Source: Conus ventricosus
Taxonomy: Eukaryota > Mollusca > Gastropoda > Neogastropoda > Conidae
DNA length: 64,000 nt
Assembly: GCA_018398815.1 (NCBI GenBank)
Contig: CM031595.1
Span: 137,698,945 to 137,762,944, forward strand
Direction: 5' to 3'
A model generated the notes under the pieces. That model was not told the origin of the DNA, searched no databases, and was given only the letters and a program-made list of their open reading frames with translations. Shown here piece after piece: positions 12,107 through 22,766 of this stretch. The translations under genes were made by a program, and so were the position numbers. Numbering within the stretch: position 1 is the stretch's first letter; each line of letters begins with the position of its first letter.

Positions 12107-12770
12107 TCACTTCCTTTCAGTTTGCGTTTTCGCTTTAAGAACGTTAATTTTTTGTTTGTAGAATACGCATCGCGCAATCATGGGAGAATCCGGCTGGTTG
12201 CTCAGTCTGTGGACCCTATCAAACTGAACCTCTTCAGACAATTCTAATTTATCTGTGATCAAGTCCCTAAGCACATTTTCACAGTCCGCAGAGGTCTCAT
12301 TTTCTGCCCGAGGCAATCCATAGAAGATGAGATTGTTTCTTTTGGATCTCCCTTCGAGGTCGTCAGTCTTCTTTTCTAGATCTTCCATTTTCCTTGAAAG
12401 GTCCTGGTTTTCCTTCCGCAGATTGCTGACTTCCTCCCGTAACCCCCGCAGCTCCCCCTGCATGGCAGCATAGTCCTCCCGTAGGGCGTGCATGTCCTGC
12501 TTTCACGTCGTCAAGCTTCCCGTCAAATTTCTCTCCATGGAGTTCAGCTGCTCATGACGTCGTGAAGCGACAAGTTCTCCCTGGTTGGTTGGATGCCCCG
12601 TCGTGTGGATGACCAGGCCTCTCCAGGCTAGGTCGGCTGGTCAGTCGGGTCTGCCTCGTCTGCGATGAGTTGGGTCCGGGGTTGCTCTCAACATCACCGC
12701 ACTGGAGAAGTAAACTCCCCCAGAACAAGTAGGAGAGGAGAAGCCTAACATTGCACCGTCTGCTCCGCAC
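12107..12770 (-). pseudogene. LINE ORF1: 2A-headed N-terminus plus coiled-coil/RNA-binding part
   Basis: The segment 12770-12552 starts with Met and within 33 residues carries [14 protein letters not shown], followed by a Thr/Arg/Pro-rich stretch. A frame change then leads to 12493-12107, whose first ~50 residues form a heptad-rich charged coiled coil (REEVSNLRKENQDLSRKMED) followed by RSKRNNLIFYGLPRAENE, then FDRVHRLSNQPDSP and CVFYKQKINVLKA. These last motifs correspond to the conserved block of LINE ORF1 RNA-binding proteins. In the family, ORF1p binds element RNA as a coiled-coil multimer. The frameshift between the two halves makes this copy non-functional. Confidence 0.83.
12672..12713 (-). 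other. 2A-like ribosome-skipping peptide motif in LINE ORF1
   Basis: Residues [14 protein letters not shown], directly after a hydrophobic run ([10 protein letters not shown]). This matches the 2A consensus D-(V/I)-E-x-N-P-G-P completely, and the hydrophobic upstream context is also typical. 2A sequences cause a skipped peptide bond between the last Gly and Pro. They have been reported at the N-termini of APE-type LINE proteins in several invertebrates. Here it lies about 20-33 residues from the putative start. Confidence 0.9.
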
Positions 12771-13364
12771 TTCAATCGAAGCATAGCGACGCGCATTTCA
12801 AGTTTCCGCCTTGCTCGTTTTGCCATAAATGACTGAAACACAGGCAGAAAACAACCGCATGTCGGCCTGAAATCGGGGGCACCCGAAGGCATTGTCCTTT
12901 ACAATGTCACTTGACAAATCTGGTGACTTAAGTCGTTCTTGATTCCACAGAATACGCTGTTAAATCACAGAGAGGTGGAAGTGCGACTTCACATACAGAA
13001 ACACCAGCTCACGCCCCCAGAGAGAGAGAGAGAGAGAGAGAGAAGGAACGGAGGCGGGGTTTGGGGGGAAGGGATAAAAGAAAAAGACAGAAAATGAGAA
13101 AGAAAGACACCAAAACAAAACAAAACAAAAAATGGGAAATACGATGTTATCCATAAGAACGTACAGGTTTATACCTGTCTGAGTTTGTGAAAACATGGGA
13201 GACTGTGCGAGATAACCAATAGTGGTGAGATTACCTTTCATAAAGACATCGCCGGTGAATGTATTTAATACATCTGCCTCGGATGTCATATTTTCACCTG
13301 CGTCTTTTGCTTTGTTTTTGTTTGTCTGCCAGCAGAATAACCCCAAAACTGCAGCGAATCTAGG

Positions 13365-13600
13365 CCAGACTTCGTCCAAATATGAGATGTGCCTAAGGGA
13401 TAAACCCGTTCAATTGTGGTGCAGATTCGTGCTACGGATCCGGATCCAGGGGCGGATCCAGGATCCGTTCGGCTAGAGAGACGACGCAAAAATTGTCTAA
13501 ACTGAACCAGACTTGGTGGAAATATGGAAATGTGCCCCAAAGATGAATCCCTTAATAAATGGGGTGTGTATCCGGGTTCAAACTGTGGACAGAAGATCCT
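13365..13600. repeat. Partial duplication around a hAT-like terminal motif with four GGATCC sites
   Basis: CCAGACTTCGTCCAAATATG at 13365 recurs in altered form (CCAGACTTGGTGGAAATATG) at 13508, and the following ~60 bp also correspond (GTGCC, AAGGGATAAACCC against AAAGATGAATCCC). Between them is CAGGGGCGGATCCAGGAT at 13447, which resembles the terminal inverted repeat of many animal hAT transposons. GGATCC occurs four times in about 40 bp. No partner terminus was found, so this is a solo end or remnant. Confidence 0.5.
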
Positions 13601-14041
13601 TTCGATCTTGCTGGAGGTCTGCTTTTCCCTGAATGGCCTACCCATCTGGTTTGGATTTGTGTTGATAGTTATGGTTGATTGGTGTTGTGGTGTGTGTGTG
13701 TGTGTGTGTGGTGTGTGTGTGAATAAATAAAATGGTAGAATGGTTTGTTTCGGATCGAAGGGGAAATTATCATACCAACGCATTGTGGATCCAAAATCAT
13801 GCGCTTTTTGTGTAGGTGATTTGTGTGTTTTTGTTGTTGTTTTTTGCTGCTGTTTTGTTGTTGTTTTTGTTGTTGTTTGCCGTTGTCGTTGTCGTTGCGT
13901 GGTCGTTGCTGTTACTGCTGCTGCTGCTGCTGCTGCTGCTGTTTTCCTCCAAGAAAGGGAAGCAAGAGCGTATGGCAAACATTTTAAAGGGGAGTCAAAC
14001 AACATTTCAGCTGATAGCACTCCTTTATGCTTATAGTTGTT

Positions 14042-14047
14042 TCCCTT

Positions 14048-14084
<37 letters not shown>

Positions 14085-14150
14085 TCTCTCTCCTCTCTCT
14101 CTTCTCTCCGTCTCTCCTCTTCTCTCTCTCTCCCCTCTCCTCTCTCGTTG
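14042..14150. repeat. (CT)n microsatellite
   Basis: CT tract with CTCC/CTTC interruptions; a short (GA)n tract follows at 14203-14240. Confidence 0.95.
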
Positions 14151-14395
14151 GTTCTACCTCTTTCACTATTAAATGCGTTTATTCATGGAGAGAAAAGGAG
14201 AAGGGGAGAGAGAGAGAGAGGGGAGAGAGAGAGAGAGAGACATCAACTAGGTCTGCACAAAGGGGAGAGAAAAGCACCTAAAATTCATGCGTTGGGCCTG
14301 ATACCAACAGAATTCGAATCCATTCAATAGCTATTTGATTAATCCAGAAAGGGTCACTTGTACACTATGCTTGACAAAGGACTATCAGACTCGTA

Positions 14396-14550
14396 GTGGT
14401 GGTAGTAGTAGTAGTAAGTAGTAGTAGTAGTAGTAGTATTTTAGTAGTAGTAGTAGTAGTATAGTAGTAGCAGCAGAAGAGAAAGAAGAAGAAAAAGAAA
14501 TGATGAGATGTTTTCTTCTTCTTCTTCTTCTTCTTCTTCTTCTTCTTCCT
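14396..14550. repeat. (TAG)n and (TTC)n trinucleotide repeats
   Basis: TAGTAG/AGT repeats at 14396-14470, GAA-rich linker, then a (TTC)n tract at 14514-14548. A His/Lys/Phe-rich minus-strand ORF over it is an artefact. Confidence 0.92.
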
Positions 14551-14760
14551 AAAATACTGGTTCACTCAAAAACTATAGGTCACCAGCGCGCATTTAAAAA
14601 GTAAAATAAAATAACATAAAATAGTGTGACTCAGTCTGTTGGCCCCCGGAGCAAATTTGGCAGCAAGGGGGCGCACTCGATATTCAAGATGTTAAAAGCA
14701 ATGGCCAAATTCAGGCCCAGGTAACCATAAAATATCTGGGGAAGTTTAAATAGAAAATCG

Positions 14761-16175
14761 TCAATATGCAGATCTCAAAACTGTCGTATCAATTTGTTCT
14801 TTAAATGAGACTGCATTTGTGGCAATCTTGATGGCACCCGGCAGTGAGTTCCACAGCCGTACAGAAATAGGATAAAATGAATGTAAGTGGCTGTCAATAT
14901 TTGATGCAGGTATGGTATAACATTGACCGCCACTCCTGGTGCTACTTTTATTCAATACTAGTTGTTCCATTGAAATATCAATTAGTTTAGCTCTGCCTTT
15001 GAAGAAGATGTTAAGTTTGATAAAGGCTCTTCTCTCTTCTAAGGGTTTCCATTCTAATTTCCTCATGTTCTTCCTAGTATTCCCCTTTTCTCTCGATGTG
15101 GTTCCCTGTTACGAACCGTGCTGCTCTCTTCTGAATCTTTCGAGGTTATCAATGTCCTTTAGGTGGTAAGGATCCCAGACTGAGCAAACCATATTCCAGT
15201 ACTGTCTAACCAGTGTTTTGGTAGCAGTCGTCTTTAACCTTTTGGGGCAGTCATTGATATTCCTGTATAAGAAAGCTAAGATGTTATTTGCTTTCTTACA
15301 TACTAAATTGTAATGTTCTTTCCATTTGAGACGACTATCTATAATCACGCCTAAATATTTTGCAGCATTGGTTTCTTTAAGAATAGTGTTATGAACAGAA
15401 TATTCTGATCTAGTTGGTGAGCGTTTGTTACATATACGCAACACTTGGCACTTTTGGGGATGAAATTCCATTTTCCAAGTTCTTTCCCACTCTTGTAAAG
15501 CGTTCAGATCTTCTTGTAGAATGCGTGTATCATTCTTGCTTCTGACTGTTCTATATACTAAGCTGTCATCTGCAAAAAGCTTTATAGTAGTTCCTGGAGA
15601 GAGATTTCTACTTATGTCATTTATATAATTTAAGAAAAACAAGGGCCCCAGAACAGTTCCCTGTGGTACACCTGACAAGACTGGTTTACAATGGGATGAC
15701 GACCCTTCCACAACAACTTTCTGCGTTCTCCCAACGAGGAATGATCTAGCCCATTTTAGCAAAGAACCGCCAATGCCGATGTGTTCTAATTTAAGCAGCA
15801 GGCCCTCATGGTCAACCTTATCAAAGGCTTTAGAAAAGTCTAATAAAATTGCATCTATTTGCTGTCTGTTGTTAAGACAGTTATTAAAATCATTGAGACT
15901 TGTTATAAGTTGAGTCTCACAACTCCTTCGCTGTCTAAAACCATGCTGGGCGTTATTTAAGAAATCATATTTGTCAAGATGGTCCATTATGCTACTATTA
16001 TTATGTGTTCAAGTAGTTTTGCTGATATGGATGTAAGAGATACAGGTCTATAGTTCTCTGCTTTTGTTTTGTCACCCTTTTTGAATAAGGGAACAATGCT
16101 CGCATCTCGCCACTCATCAGGTATTACTCCCTTGTCCAGTGAAGCTTGGTAAAGTAGCTGGTATACTTCACTCAA
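14761..16175 (-). pseudogene. LINE reverse transcriptase and C-terminal tail
   Basis: An uninterrupted 292-residue segment (15987-15109) contains AQHGFRQRRSCETQL, AILLDFSKAFDKVDH (block A), LSGVPQGTVLGPLFFLNYIN (block B), IKLFADDSLVY (block C with the FADD catalytic pair) and AAKYLGVIIDSRLKW. Upstream, in another frame, 16175-15987 carries PDEWRDASIVPLFKKGDKT and NYRPVSLTS. Downstream, 15066-14761 carries SFYPISVRLWNSLP, the usual LINE tail. Two frame breaks join these parts, so the copy is inactive although the RT core is intact, which suggests a fairly young insertion. Confidence 0.9.
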
Positions 16176-16333
16176 TTCATTGGCACATAATTTTAAGAGC
16201 TTGCCAGGAACGCCATCGGGACCAGTAGCTTTGTTTTCATTGATGTTGGTCAGTAACTTAAATACTCCTGCTTTGTTTACTTTGATGTTTTACATTTCAG
16301 GGAGTTTATCATCATCCTTTAGTCTGACGTTAA

Positions 16334-17035
16334 TTAAAGGCTTGGGATTTGAGAAAACCGAACAAAATGCTTGTTTAGTAAATTTGCTTTCCCTTCAGGG
16401 TCCTGTATTAGGTTATTCTGGTTGTTTCTTAGGTCTGGAATCCCAATGTTGTCCTGTCTCTTACTCCTTATGTAAGACCATAATTTCTTGTTTTGATGAT
16501 CACCTTCTGAAATCATCGAATTAACATAATTGGAGTGAGCAAGCCTACATTCTCTCTGACACCTTCTCTTAATATGTTTATACCTAACCAGTAATCTTTC
16601 TGAATTAGGGTGTAGTTTCAATTTCTTAAAGAAACGATGTTTCCTTCTCAACAAACGTTTAGTTTTTGTAGTAATCCATGGCTGGGGTTCTTGCTTAAAA
16701 TTATTTTAGTAGGTATGTTGTCATCCATAATAAATACCAAGTTAGTTTTTATACACTTCCAAAGGTCATTGACATTATCTTTAACACTATGAGACCTAAA
16801 AAAAAAAAAAAAAAAAAGACGACTGAAATCATGAGTATCCCTGCGCAATTTTGGTAAGTCTGCTTGGTTCCAGAGTCTGATGGTACGTTTAGGGGGTTTT
16901 CTTCGAAAGGGCTGAAAGTTGCTCTCTAAGAGAATTATGTCATGATCACCCAGGCCTGCAATTAATTCCTGATTGCCTAAAGCGCCTGGACAGTTGGTAA
17001 AAAATAAATCCAGGAATGCCTTACCACGAGTTGGT
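16334..17035 (-). pseudogene. LINE endonuclease C-terminal part and linker
   Basis: Minus-strand segments include GKAFLDLFFTNCPG and GLGDHDIILLESNF, typical of the end of the AP-endonuclease (L-D-L-(V/F)-(F/L)-T and the SDH-like GDHD motif), then a basic RRKHRFFKKLKLHPN / RYKHIKRRCQRECRLAHSN linker. An A run at 16801-16817 interrupts it. The N-terminal two thirds of the endonuclease are missing. Confidence 0.82.
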
Positions 17036-17046
17036 ATTTGAACTGA

Positions 17047-17140
<94 letters not shown>

Positions 17141-17162
17141 AGAAGAAGAAGAAGAAGAAGAA

Positions 17163-17201
<39 letters not shown>

Positions 17202-17245
17202 TGATGATGATGATGATGACGATAGAAATCGAGAGATGTGTATGT

Positions 17246-17334
<89 letters not shown>

Positions 17335-17376
17335 GAGTGCGTGCGCGCGTGTGTGTGTGTGTGTGTGTGTGTGTGT
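17047..17376. repeat. Compound (GAT)n-(GAC)n-(GAA)n-(GAT)n-(GT)n repeat
   Basis: Consecutive pure trinucleotide blocks GAT, GAC, GAA and GAT again (17047-17220), then (GT)n at 17252-17331 and 17349-17376. Poly-Asp/Glu ORFs across it are not genes. The stepwise block structure suggests point mutations that spread by slippage. Confidence 0.97.
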
Positions 17377-17445
17377 TGCCACACGTAATATTATCGTCTA
17401 TTTTGTGAAAAGACGTCCAACGAAACTGCCGCTGCCATTATACTA

Positions 17446-17560
17446 CTACAACTTCTACTACTACTATTACTATTACAACTACTATACTACTGCTACTACT
17501 ACTACTTCTACTACTGCTGCTGCTGCTGCTGTGCTGTTGTTGTTGTTGTTGTTATCATTA
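17446..17560. repeat. (CTA)n / (GCT)n / (GTT)n trinucleotide cluster
   Basis: TAC/CTA-rich tract followed by GCT and GTT repeats; no gene. Confidence 0.9.
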
Positions 17561-17779
17561 TCACCATCATTATAATCATTTCCGTAATCTAATTCTCAGA
17601 ATAAAACATTGGTTTATTTTTAGGACGAACACGCATCTTCGTGACATTTCCAATCCAACAATACTACGTTGCGCATGCTCGCTGACCCTCTGAATGCCTT
17701 GGAATGTCCGCTCTTTTCCACAGTTTGTGTACAGTGTATCCATGTGTTCCAAGCGCTTCGGAATGTAGGCTCGTGTGAA

Positions 17780-18082
17780 TCAGAAGTCGTTATCATTATG
17801 GATGGGCCTCGTAAGTTTCAGTTCTATAAATTCTGAAAAATCTGCGCTTTGTTTTGCTGACAGTTTCTTTGTTAATTCTGATAAACAAAACGTGCAAGAC
17901 ATGTCACGTCTGGAACTTGTGCCGAAGCGCCAGTAGTACAGGCCACAGACTGACAGTGGAGAATCATGATAACAAAGTCGGTTTGTCTTTGATCTTAGAT
18001 AAAAACTCTGAGAAATAAGTTGTTTTAACCCAAAGCTGTCAAGCATTAGATTTACATCTTGTGTGCACGAAGAATCTATCAT
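17780..18082 (-). pseudogene. Possible LINE endonuclease fragment
   Basis: A minus-strand open segment contains QDVNLMLDSFGLKQLISQ, which resembles the L-x-S-F-G-L-x-Q motif of LINE AP-endonucleases. The rest (SKTNRLCYHDSPLS) fits only weakly. It could be an upstream piece of the adjacent truncated LINE or an unrelated fragment. Low confidence. Confidence 0.3.
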
Positions 18083-18239
18083 TCAATGGGGTCACGGAGA
18101 ATTCTCTTGAACTCAGAAACTGACAAGAGACCGGATAATCCCGCAATGCCAGTGCCACAGATTTGCCAGTGAGATTCGCGATCGAATCGTTCACTGATTC
18201 AGAAATCCATCCTTTTTTCCCCCATTTTCCAACATACAT

Positions 18240-19543
18240 TCTGCCATAAGGTTTTTACTTAAAGTATATTTATACCCATGACAGTTCTCACCTGAGGTAC
18301 TCGAACGCCTTCAAGTTCAAACATCTTTTACTGGTGTTCGTTCTATCAGTTAGTGTGTGTGCATAAAAGATTGAATTATATGCTGTTAAAGTTTGCAAAC
18401 AGTGACCTGTGTAACAACCCACATAATATGCAATTACTTACAGTGTGTGAAAGTTCTCCAACTACAGGCAAAACCTAGCCCTTTCGAACCATCACTAAAC
18501 TCTTCAGTGAACTGTTGGTAATGATGCATTTTTCAACCATCAGACTAATTTAAATGGTATTTTGACACATCTGAGCAACGTTTTCAACACAGAAAATACG
18601 TAATTCCTTTTTGGTTGGAATAGTTCTTTCCCATCTTGGTCATGCTAATAATAGTCACCCAGCACAGGAGATAATTGCTGATCTGCAAGATTTATTATCA
18701 TTGTCACAGTGTATTTCAGCATATCAAATGTGAACTAAATTCACTGAACTTTGTTTGCTAATTTGATATACCTGTAGGTAAGCATCTTCTGCATATCACA
18801 TCATGGGTTGTAATGGGAGTACATTACTGGGTTCAGCAGATGATAAAGTTATTTGTGGGGTTTTGAATTAGAAGACCCCAAAGTTCAGGATTGTCAAGTT
18901 CTAATTAAGAGAGCATTTGGCTTTTTTATGTCTTTTTCTGTACAATTATACAGTCTCCTAGGTTTAGGTACAACTAGCTAACGGATCCAGTCACTTGCCC
19001 ACTTGTGCATGCATGCACACAGACATATATACATCCGTCTAGTTCTCTAGACCAAAATATGTGTGCATGATTAACCTCATTGTTACGTTGGTGCCACTAC
19101 CAGTTTTTGCTGTTTTGTTTGTTCCACATGACTTCTTAGGTCAACACTGTTATTCCTGTATTTCTTCAGCATATCAAATGTGAACTAATATCTTACTGAA
19201 TTAATAAGTGAATTCACTGAATTCAAGAATGCATGCAACACTGTTTATTGGCAAGACAATAATTAATCTTATCAATTCAGAGACCAAGTTCTGATAAAGA
19301 CTAGCTTTCTGCTCCAAATCCTGTTTTAGTGTTGCAGTAGATCAAGAATTTGATTGCGTTTAAATCTCTGGCAAGTTTCAATTGGCCACATCTGTGCATG
19401 GTATAGGGTTCATCTCTGGTGATATTTGTAGCATTTAGAGACCTGATCAAGAGGATGTTATGAATTTGCAAGACTAGAGGTATATTTATACAGCTTCTGA
19501 TTCACATACAGTTGAGCCTATTTCAGACTTCATGAGGTGAACA
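18240..19543. other. No gene seen
   Basis: AT-rich sequence without a supported ORF. A phrase CAGCATATCAAATGTGAACT occurs twice (about 18717 and 19168), which suggests an old local duplication. Confidence 0.5.
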
Positions 19544-20946
19544 CAGACCTGTTTACTCTACGATTTTGGCGTAGCAAACTCCGAATTTGGCACTTGTGCT
19601 ACGATGCTACGACCATAAAAATAAACTACCCTTTCTGTTCATTTTCTGCTCTGCAATTTCTTGCGCGCCGATCCCAGTGCCGATCCAAGTTTTTGCGCCG
19701 ATCCAAGTTTTTTTCTCGCCAGCAGTTTGACTGGTTCAAGTTTAAAGCATGCCCGCCTAAGTTACTGCATTATACACTGCCGCGCAGTCCGCTGTCGCGC
19801 TGAAAAATCGGCTCTCCTGAACACAGCTCTTTGACCCACTTTCACGTCTCGTCACGTCTCGCCGTCGTGCCGTGTGTTTGTGCCTTTCATCTGCAGAGAC
19901 AAATTCACAATGGACAAGCGGAAACGGCATGAAACAGATGATGAGGATGATTTAATATTGATGGAGCAGGAGGACAATTCTAAGAAGCAGTCAAACTCGG
20001 CAAAAAAACACCGTAAAGCAGGACAGAAATTTACCAAAAGCCATCATGAAGCCTACACCTGTCTCGTTCCTTCAACGAGAGGAGCCGAGTTCGTACACTG
20101 CACGATATGCGACTCTCATTTTCAGTGAAACACGGCAGCCTCAATGACTGCAAAAAACACGTTGGCACTCAGGGGCACAAAGAACTAGCAGTTGTAAAGA
20201 GTGCAGCCATTACTTCATTTTTTGTTCGCGACGAAGCTAAGGCAGGCCCCTCTGGACAGCCTTCTTGTGGTGAAAGGGTCTAAGAAACGGCCTGTTTGAT
20301 GCGCTGTTGGTGCCCTCACTGGTTCTCAGCTCAAGAAGCTCAGAAGTGCATACTATCAGAGTCTGAAGAATAAAAATTCACAGTGACTGTTGATTGGATA
20401 GTTGGTTGAGTAGGACTGAATTGTTCAAGGAAGGAAGCTACATCAATGAACATAACCGTTTGTGTGCATCATAGTTGCTCTTACAATATGACACTTGTGA
20501 AAAAGATTGAATACGGTCATAGTAGTACTATATAGTAATATCAGAATATCATCAACTGGTTACCTCAAAAAACGGATTGCTCAAAACAATTATTTAGTCC
20601 CCTAAATTTCGAGGTAACCGATTTCCACTGTATATATATATATGGGAAGAAAACTGAAAAGAAAAAAAGACAATATTATACTATTTTGACTTCATGCAGA
20701 AAGACACTTTAGCCTGTCAAAGACATATGTAGAGGACATTATTTTTACCTTAGAATGCAGGAAAAGCGTCAGCAGCCGGGCTCCGCCCCGAACCCCACTG
20801 GGGAGCTTACAGCGCTCCCCCAGACCCCCTAGACTGTTGGGGGCTTCGGCCCTGCCGGCCTCGCATTTGCTACTACTTTCATACCCCTGCTACTATTTTT
20901 GGATATCTCAGCTACTCCAAGACATTTTTGGGGGTAAACAGGTCTG
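19544..20946 (+). mobile_element. DNA transposon relic with 13-bp TIRs and 6-bp TSD (element 1)
   Basis: Left end CAGACCTGTTTAC (19544-19556) and right end GTAAACAGGTCTG (20934-20946) are perfect inverted repeats. The element is flanked by TGAACA on both sides (19538-19543 and 20947-20952), a 6-bp target-site duplication. Inside is a zinc-finger ORF (19910-20275). A GC-rich subterminal segment (about 20775-20860, GGGGGCTTCGGCCC) resembles one in the element at 41825-43417. No transposase catalytic core is visible, so it is a deletion derivative. The termini and zinc finger suggest the hAT superfamily, in which a group with 6-bp duplications exists. Confidence 0.85.
19910..20275 (+). pseudogene. 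BED/C2H2-like zinc-finger N-terminus of transposon protein (frameshifted)
   Basis: The ORF starts MDKRKRHETDDEDD, has a basic stretch (KKQSNSAKKHRKAG), then EFVHCTICDSHF. One extra base is needed near 20120, after the TTTT run, to continue in SVKHGSLNDCKKHVGTQGH, which supplies the His pair of the C-x2-C...H-x5-H finger. The extended frame stops in ASFFVRDEAK-type sequence near 20283. In related transposases this finger binds the element termini. The dimerisation and RNase H-like parts are absent. Confidence 0.72.
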
Positions 20947-21014
20947 TGAACATCCTCTGAACCTTTGGACTGCATGTCTTACAGTTTATCACAAGTCATG
21001 TGTTCATCCTTTAC

Positions 21015-21290
21015 AGAGGAGCCTGCAGTCTTGTGGTTAGACCGTTTGCCTGCACAGTTGAGGATTGTGAGGTTGAGCTACACATTGGGTCAGATTTTGT
21101 TTGGCTTTAAAACCCTGTCTGTACACCCAGCAGTGAATGGGTATCTGATGGGAAGGTTAAAGGCAGTGGAAGGAGGGGATAGCCTTCTCCTTTCTTTATC
21201 TTGCGCAAGACATGGTGAACCTCTTAAAGTTCACTGCCCCTAAAGCTGATGGCTACATGAACTTTAACTGTTAATCTAACCATCTTTTAT
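21015..21290 (+). repeat. tRNA-headed SINE-like repeat
   Basis: Begins CAGTCTTGTGGTTAGACCGTT with a tRNA-like A-box region and a degenerate B box (GTGAGGTTGAGCT). The body has AAGGCAGTGGAAGGAGGGGA and CTTGCGCAAGACATGGTGAA, a compact non-coding repeat pattern. No ORF is expected. Confidence 0.55.
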
Positions 21291-21544
21291 CATTATAAAG
21301 TTTGCAAGAACGACTGTAAGTTAATGTAAGAAAGTACTAGAAGTTTGCAAGTCACTTGGATTTTTAACTTTAACCCCCATGGACTTTGCCTGTCCCGGTA
21401 CCTTACAAGCAGACACTCACATTAGATTATAGATGTCTACAGCTTGTATTTCATGACGTCAAAGAGTTTTAATACTAAAGTATTTGACTGGACCATTATG
21501 ACATTGTCAGAGGTCCCATCCAATGAGAAGCGTTCTTCTTAACA

Positions 21545-21895
21545 GTGTTGCATGCATTCTTGAAATTGGTAACTCTTTTCCATTTGTCATGGGTCCGACT
21601 CTTCACCACCATTAAAAGAAACAAGGGAGCAAAGAAATCTGATGATTCTGCAGAGAGAAAGAGAAGAAAAAAGAGGAAGCTGAAGTCACTGCAGTTTTGG
21701 ACTGCATGGCTTTCCCAATATCATTGCCTGTACATTGAGGATGAGACTGAAAGCGGTTTGTGTTCTGATGCAAACTTGAAGTTTGTATCAAGGAGTTTAC
21801 AAACAAAGAGTTCAAAAACTTCCAAAGATCAGCCTTTACTTGTCATGGAAAGTGATGTCCACTGCACACTATTTAGTAAATCACAGTGCAGTTAA
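21545..21895 (+). other. Unassigned open segment, coding status doubtful
   Basis: A 116-codon open frame with a basic stretch (ERKRRKKRKLKS) and no recognised domain. It lies about 800 bp upstream of the first recognised KATNIP exon. I see no match to the KATNIP N-terminus and no firm splice-site support. It could be an upstream exon, a non-coding transcript or chance. Confidence 0.2.
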
Positions 21896-22004
21896 AATAG
21901 TATTTTTTTCTGTTTGGTAGTCATATTTGTGCCACAATTTTATGTCAGTCAGAATGTTGTCTTCATAAAACAGGTCTTAAAAATTTTTTTTTACAATCTT
22001 CTAA

Positions 22005-22005
22005 A

Positions 22006-22047
<42 letters not shown>

Positions 22048-22059
22048 TTTCTCTCTCTC

Positions 22060-22100
<41 letters not shown>

Positions 22101-22122
22101 TTGTGTGTGTGGTGTGTGTGTG
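22005..22122. repeat. (CT)n-(GT)n microsatellite
   Basis: CT tract with interruptions passing into GT at 22090. Confidence 0.95.
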
Positions 22123-22256
22123 TGTTTTGTTTGTATGAGTACATGTTTGAAGAGAAGAGAGACAACTGAACGTGTGTTTGAAAACTGCTTTCAGCCCAAC
22201 GTCTTAAAGATTGACCTGAAGTAGGAGGGGGGAGGGGGGAAGATGAAAAAGAAAGC

Positions 22257-22461
22257 TTTTAAGTATTGCAGGGTATCCTTTAAAAAGCTGAGCTGAGAAT
22301 GAAAATACCGTTTGTGTACTCTCTCTTCTCTCTCTCCCCTCTCTCTCTCTCTCTCTCTCTCTCTCCCCCCCCCCCCCCCTTCCCTCCCTCCCTTGCTACC
22401 TCCTTCTCTGAAGTATTGCAGGTATCCTTTAAAAAGCTGAGCTGAGAGTGAAAATACCCTC

Positions 22462-22540
<79 letters not shown>
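22257..22540. repeat. Duplicated 50-bp phrase flanking (CT)n tracts
   Basis: AAGTATTGCAGG(G)TATCCTT followed by TAAAAAGCTGAGCTGAGA occurs at 22261-22310 and again at 22411-22458. Each copy is followed by a long CT tract (22319-22365, with a C run to 22380; 22463-22540). The repeat therefore duplicated as phrase plus microsatellite. Confidence 0.85.
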
Positions 22541-22542
<2 letters not shown>

Positions 22543-22701
22543 TGTTCATTATCTTCCCCAAACCTTTCTTGGCATACCCACTTACAGTGACACGCACACC
22601 CCATACCCCACTTCTTTCTTACTCACTTTCATCCACAAGAAAAGTCTTCAGAATGATGTAATTTATAAAGCAGTGTTTTGTTTGTTGTTGTTTTTGTGCA
22701 G

Positions 22702-22766
22702 GCTCTACTTCTAAGCACAGAAAAAAGTGGGACCAAGAAAGTCCCAGTGTGGAAATGCCTGTCAAT
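22702..22766 (+). CDS. KATNIP: KATNIP exon 1 of those visible (tentative)
   Basis: Acceptor TTTTTGTGCAG and donor AAT|GTGAGT. The likely frame starts with two bases of a split codon and reads STSKHRKKWDQESPSVEMPV, ending at a codon boundary, which fits the next exon. A basic stretch before the conserved block is also present in vertebrate KATNIP. Not the true first exon. Confidence 0.6.

Larger units (their letters stand above)
8163..12900 (-). mobile_element. Decayed APE-type non-LTR retrotransposon (LINE) with 2A-headed ORF1
   Basis: Read on the minus strand the order is a 2A-like peptide, an ORF1 coiled coil with a following conserved block, AP-endonuclease, linker, reverse transcriptase with FADD, and a C-terminal cysteine/histidine motif. 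That is a complete LINE architecture over about 4.7 kb. The 3' end (low coordinate) abuts a short (GA)n tract at 8153-8165, which reads as (CT)n downstream of the element, in line with LINEs that end in short simple repeats rather than poly(A). All reading frames are broken by shifts and stops, so the copy is dead. The clade is unresolved: the YKKGDANDPNNYRGISL and GVKQGDVCSPVLFSLFINEL motifs are widespread in animal LINEs. Exact 5' end is uncertain. Confidence 0.88.
14640..17045 (-). mobile_element. 5'-truncated LINE (jockey/CR1-like RT), minus strand
   Basis: In minus-strand order: the last part of an AP-endonuclease (16334-17035), reverse transcriptase (15109-16175) and the C-terminal tail (14761-15066). 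The 5' end stops exactly where a (GAT)n trinucleotide array begins at about 17047, as expected for incomplete reverse transcription or insertion next to a simple repeat. It differs in sequence from the LINE at 8-13 kb. The 3' boundary is uncertain. Confidence 0.88.

Noticed and set aside
12960..13379. A 139-codon minus-strand ORF with hydrophobic C-terminus
   Set aside because: No recognised domain; its C-terminus comes from a GA microsatellite and A-rich sequence.
17016..17388. Poly-Asp/Glu, poly-Met/Thr/Lys and Cys-Val proteins
   Set aside because: Pure trinucleotide and GT repeats read in frame.
21545..21895. An upstream KATNIP exon
   Set aside because: No resemblance to the family N-terminus and no good splice signals that chain in phase to 22702. 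Kept only as a low-confidence open segment.
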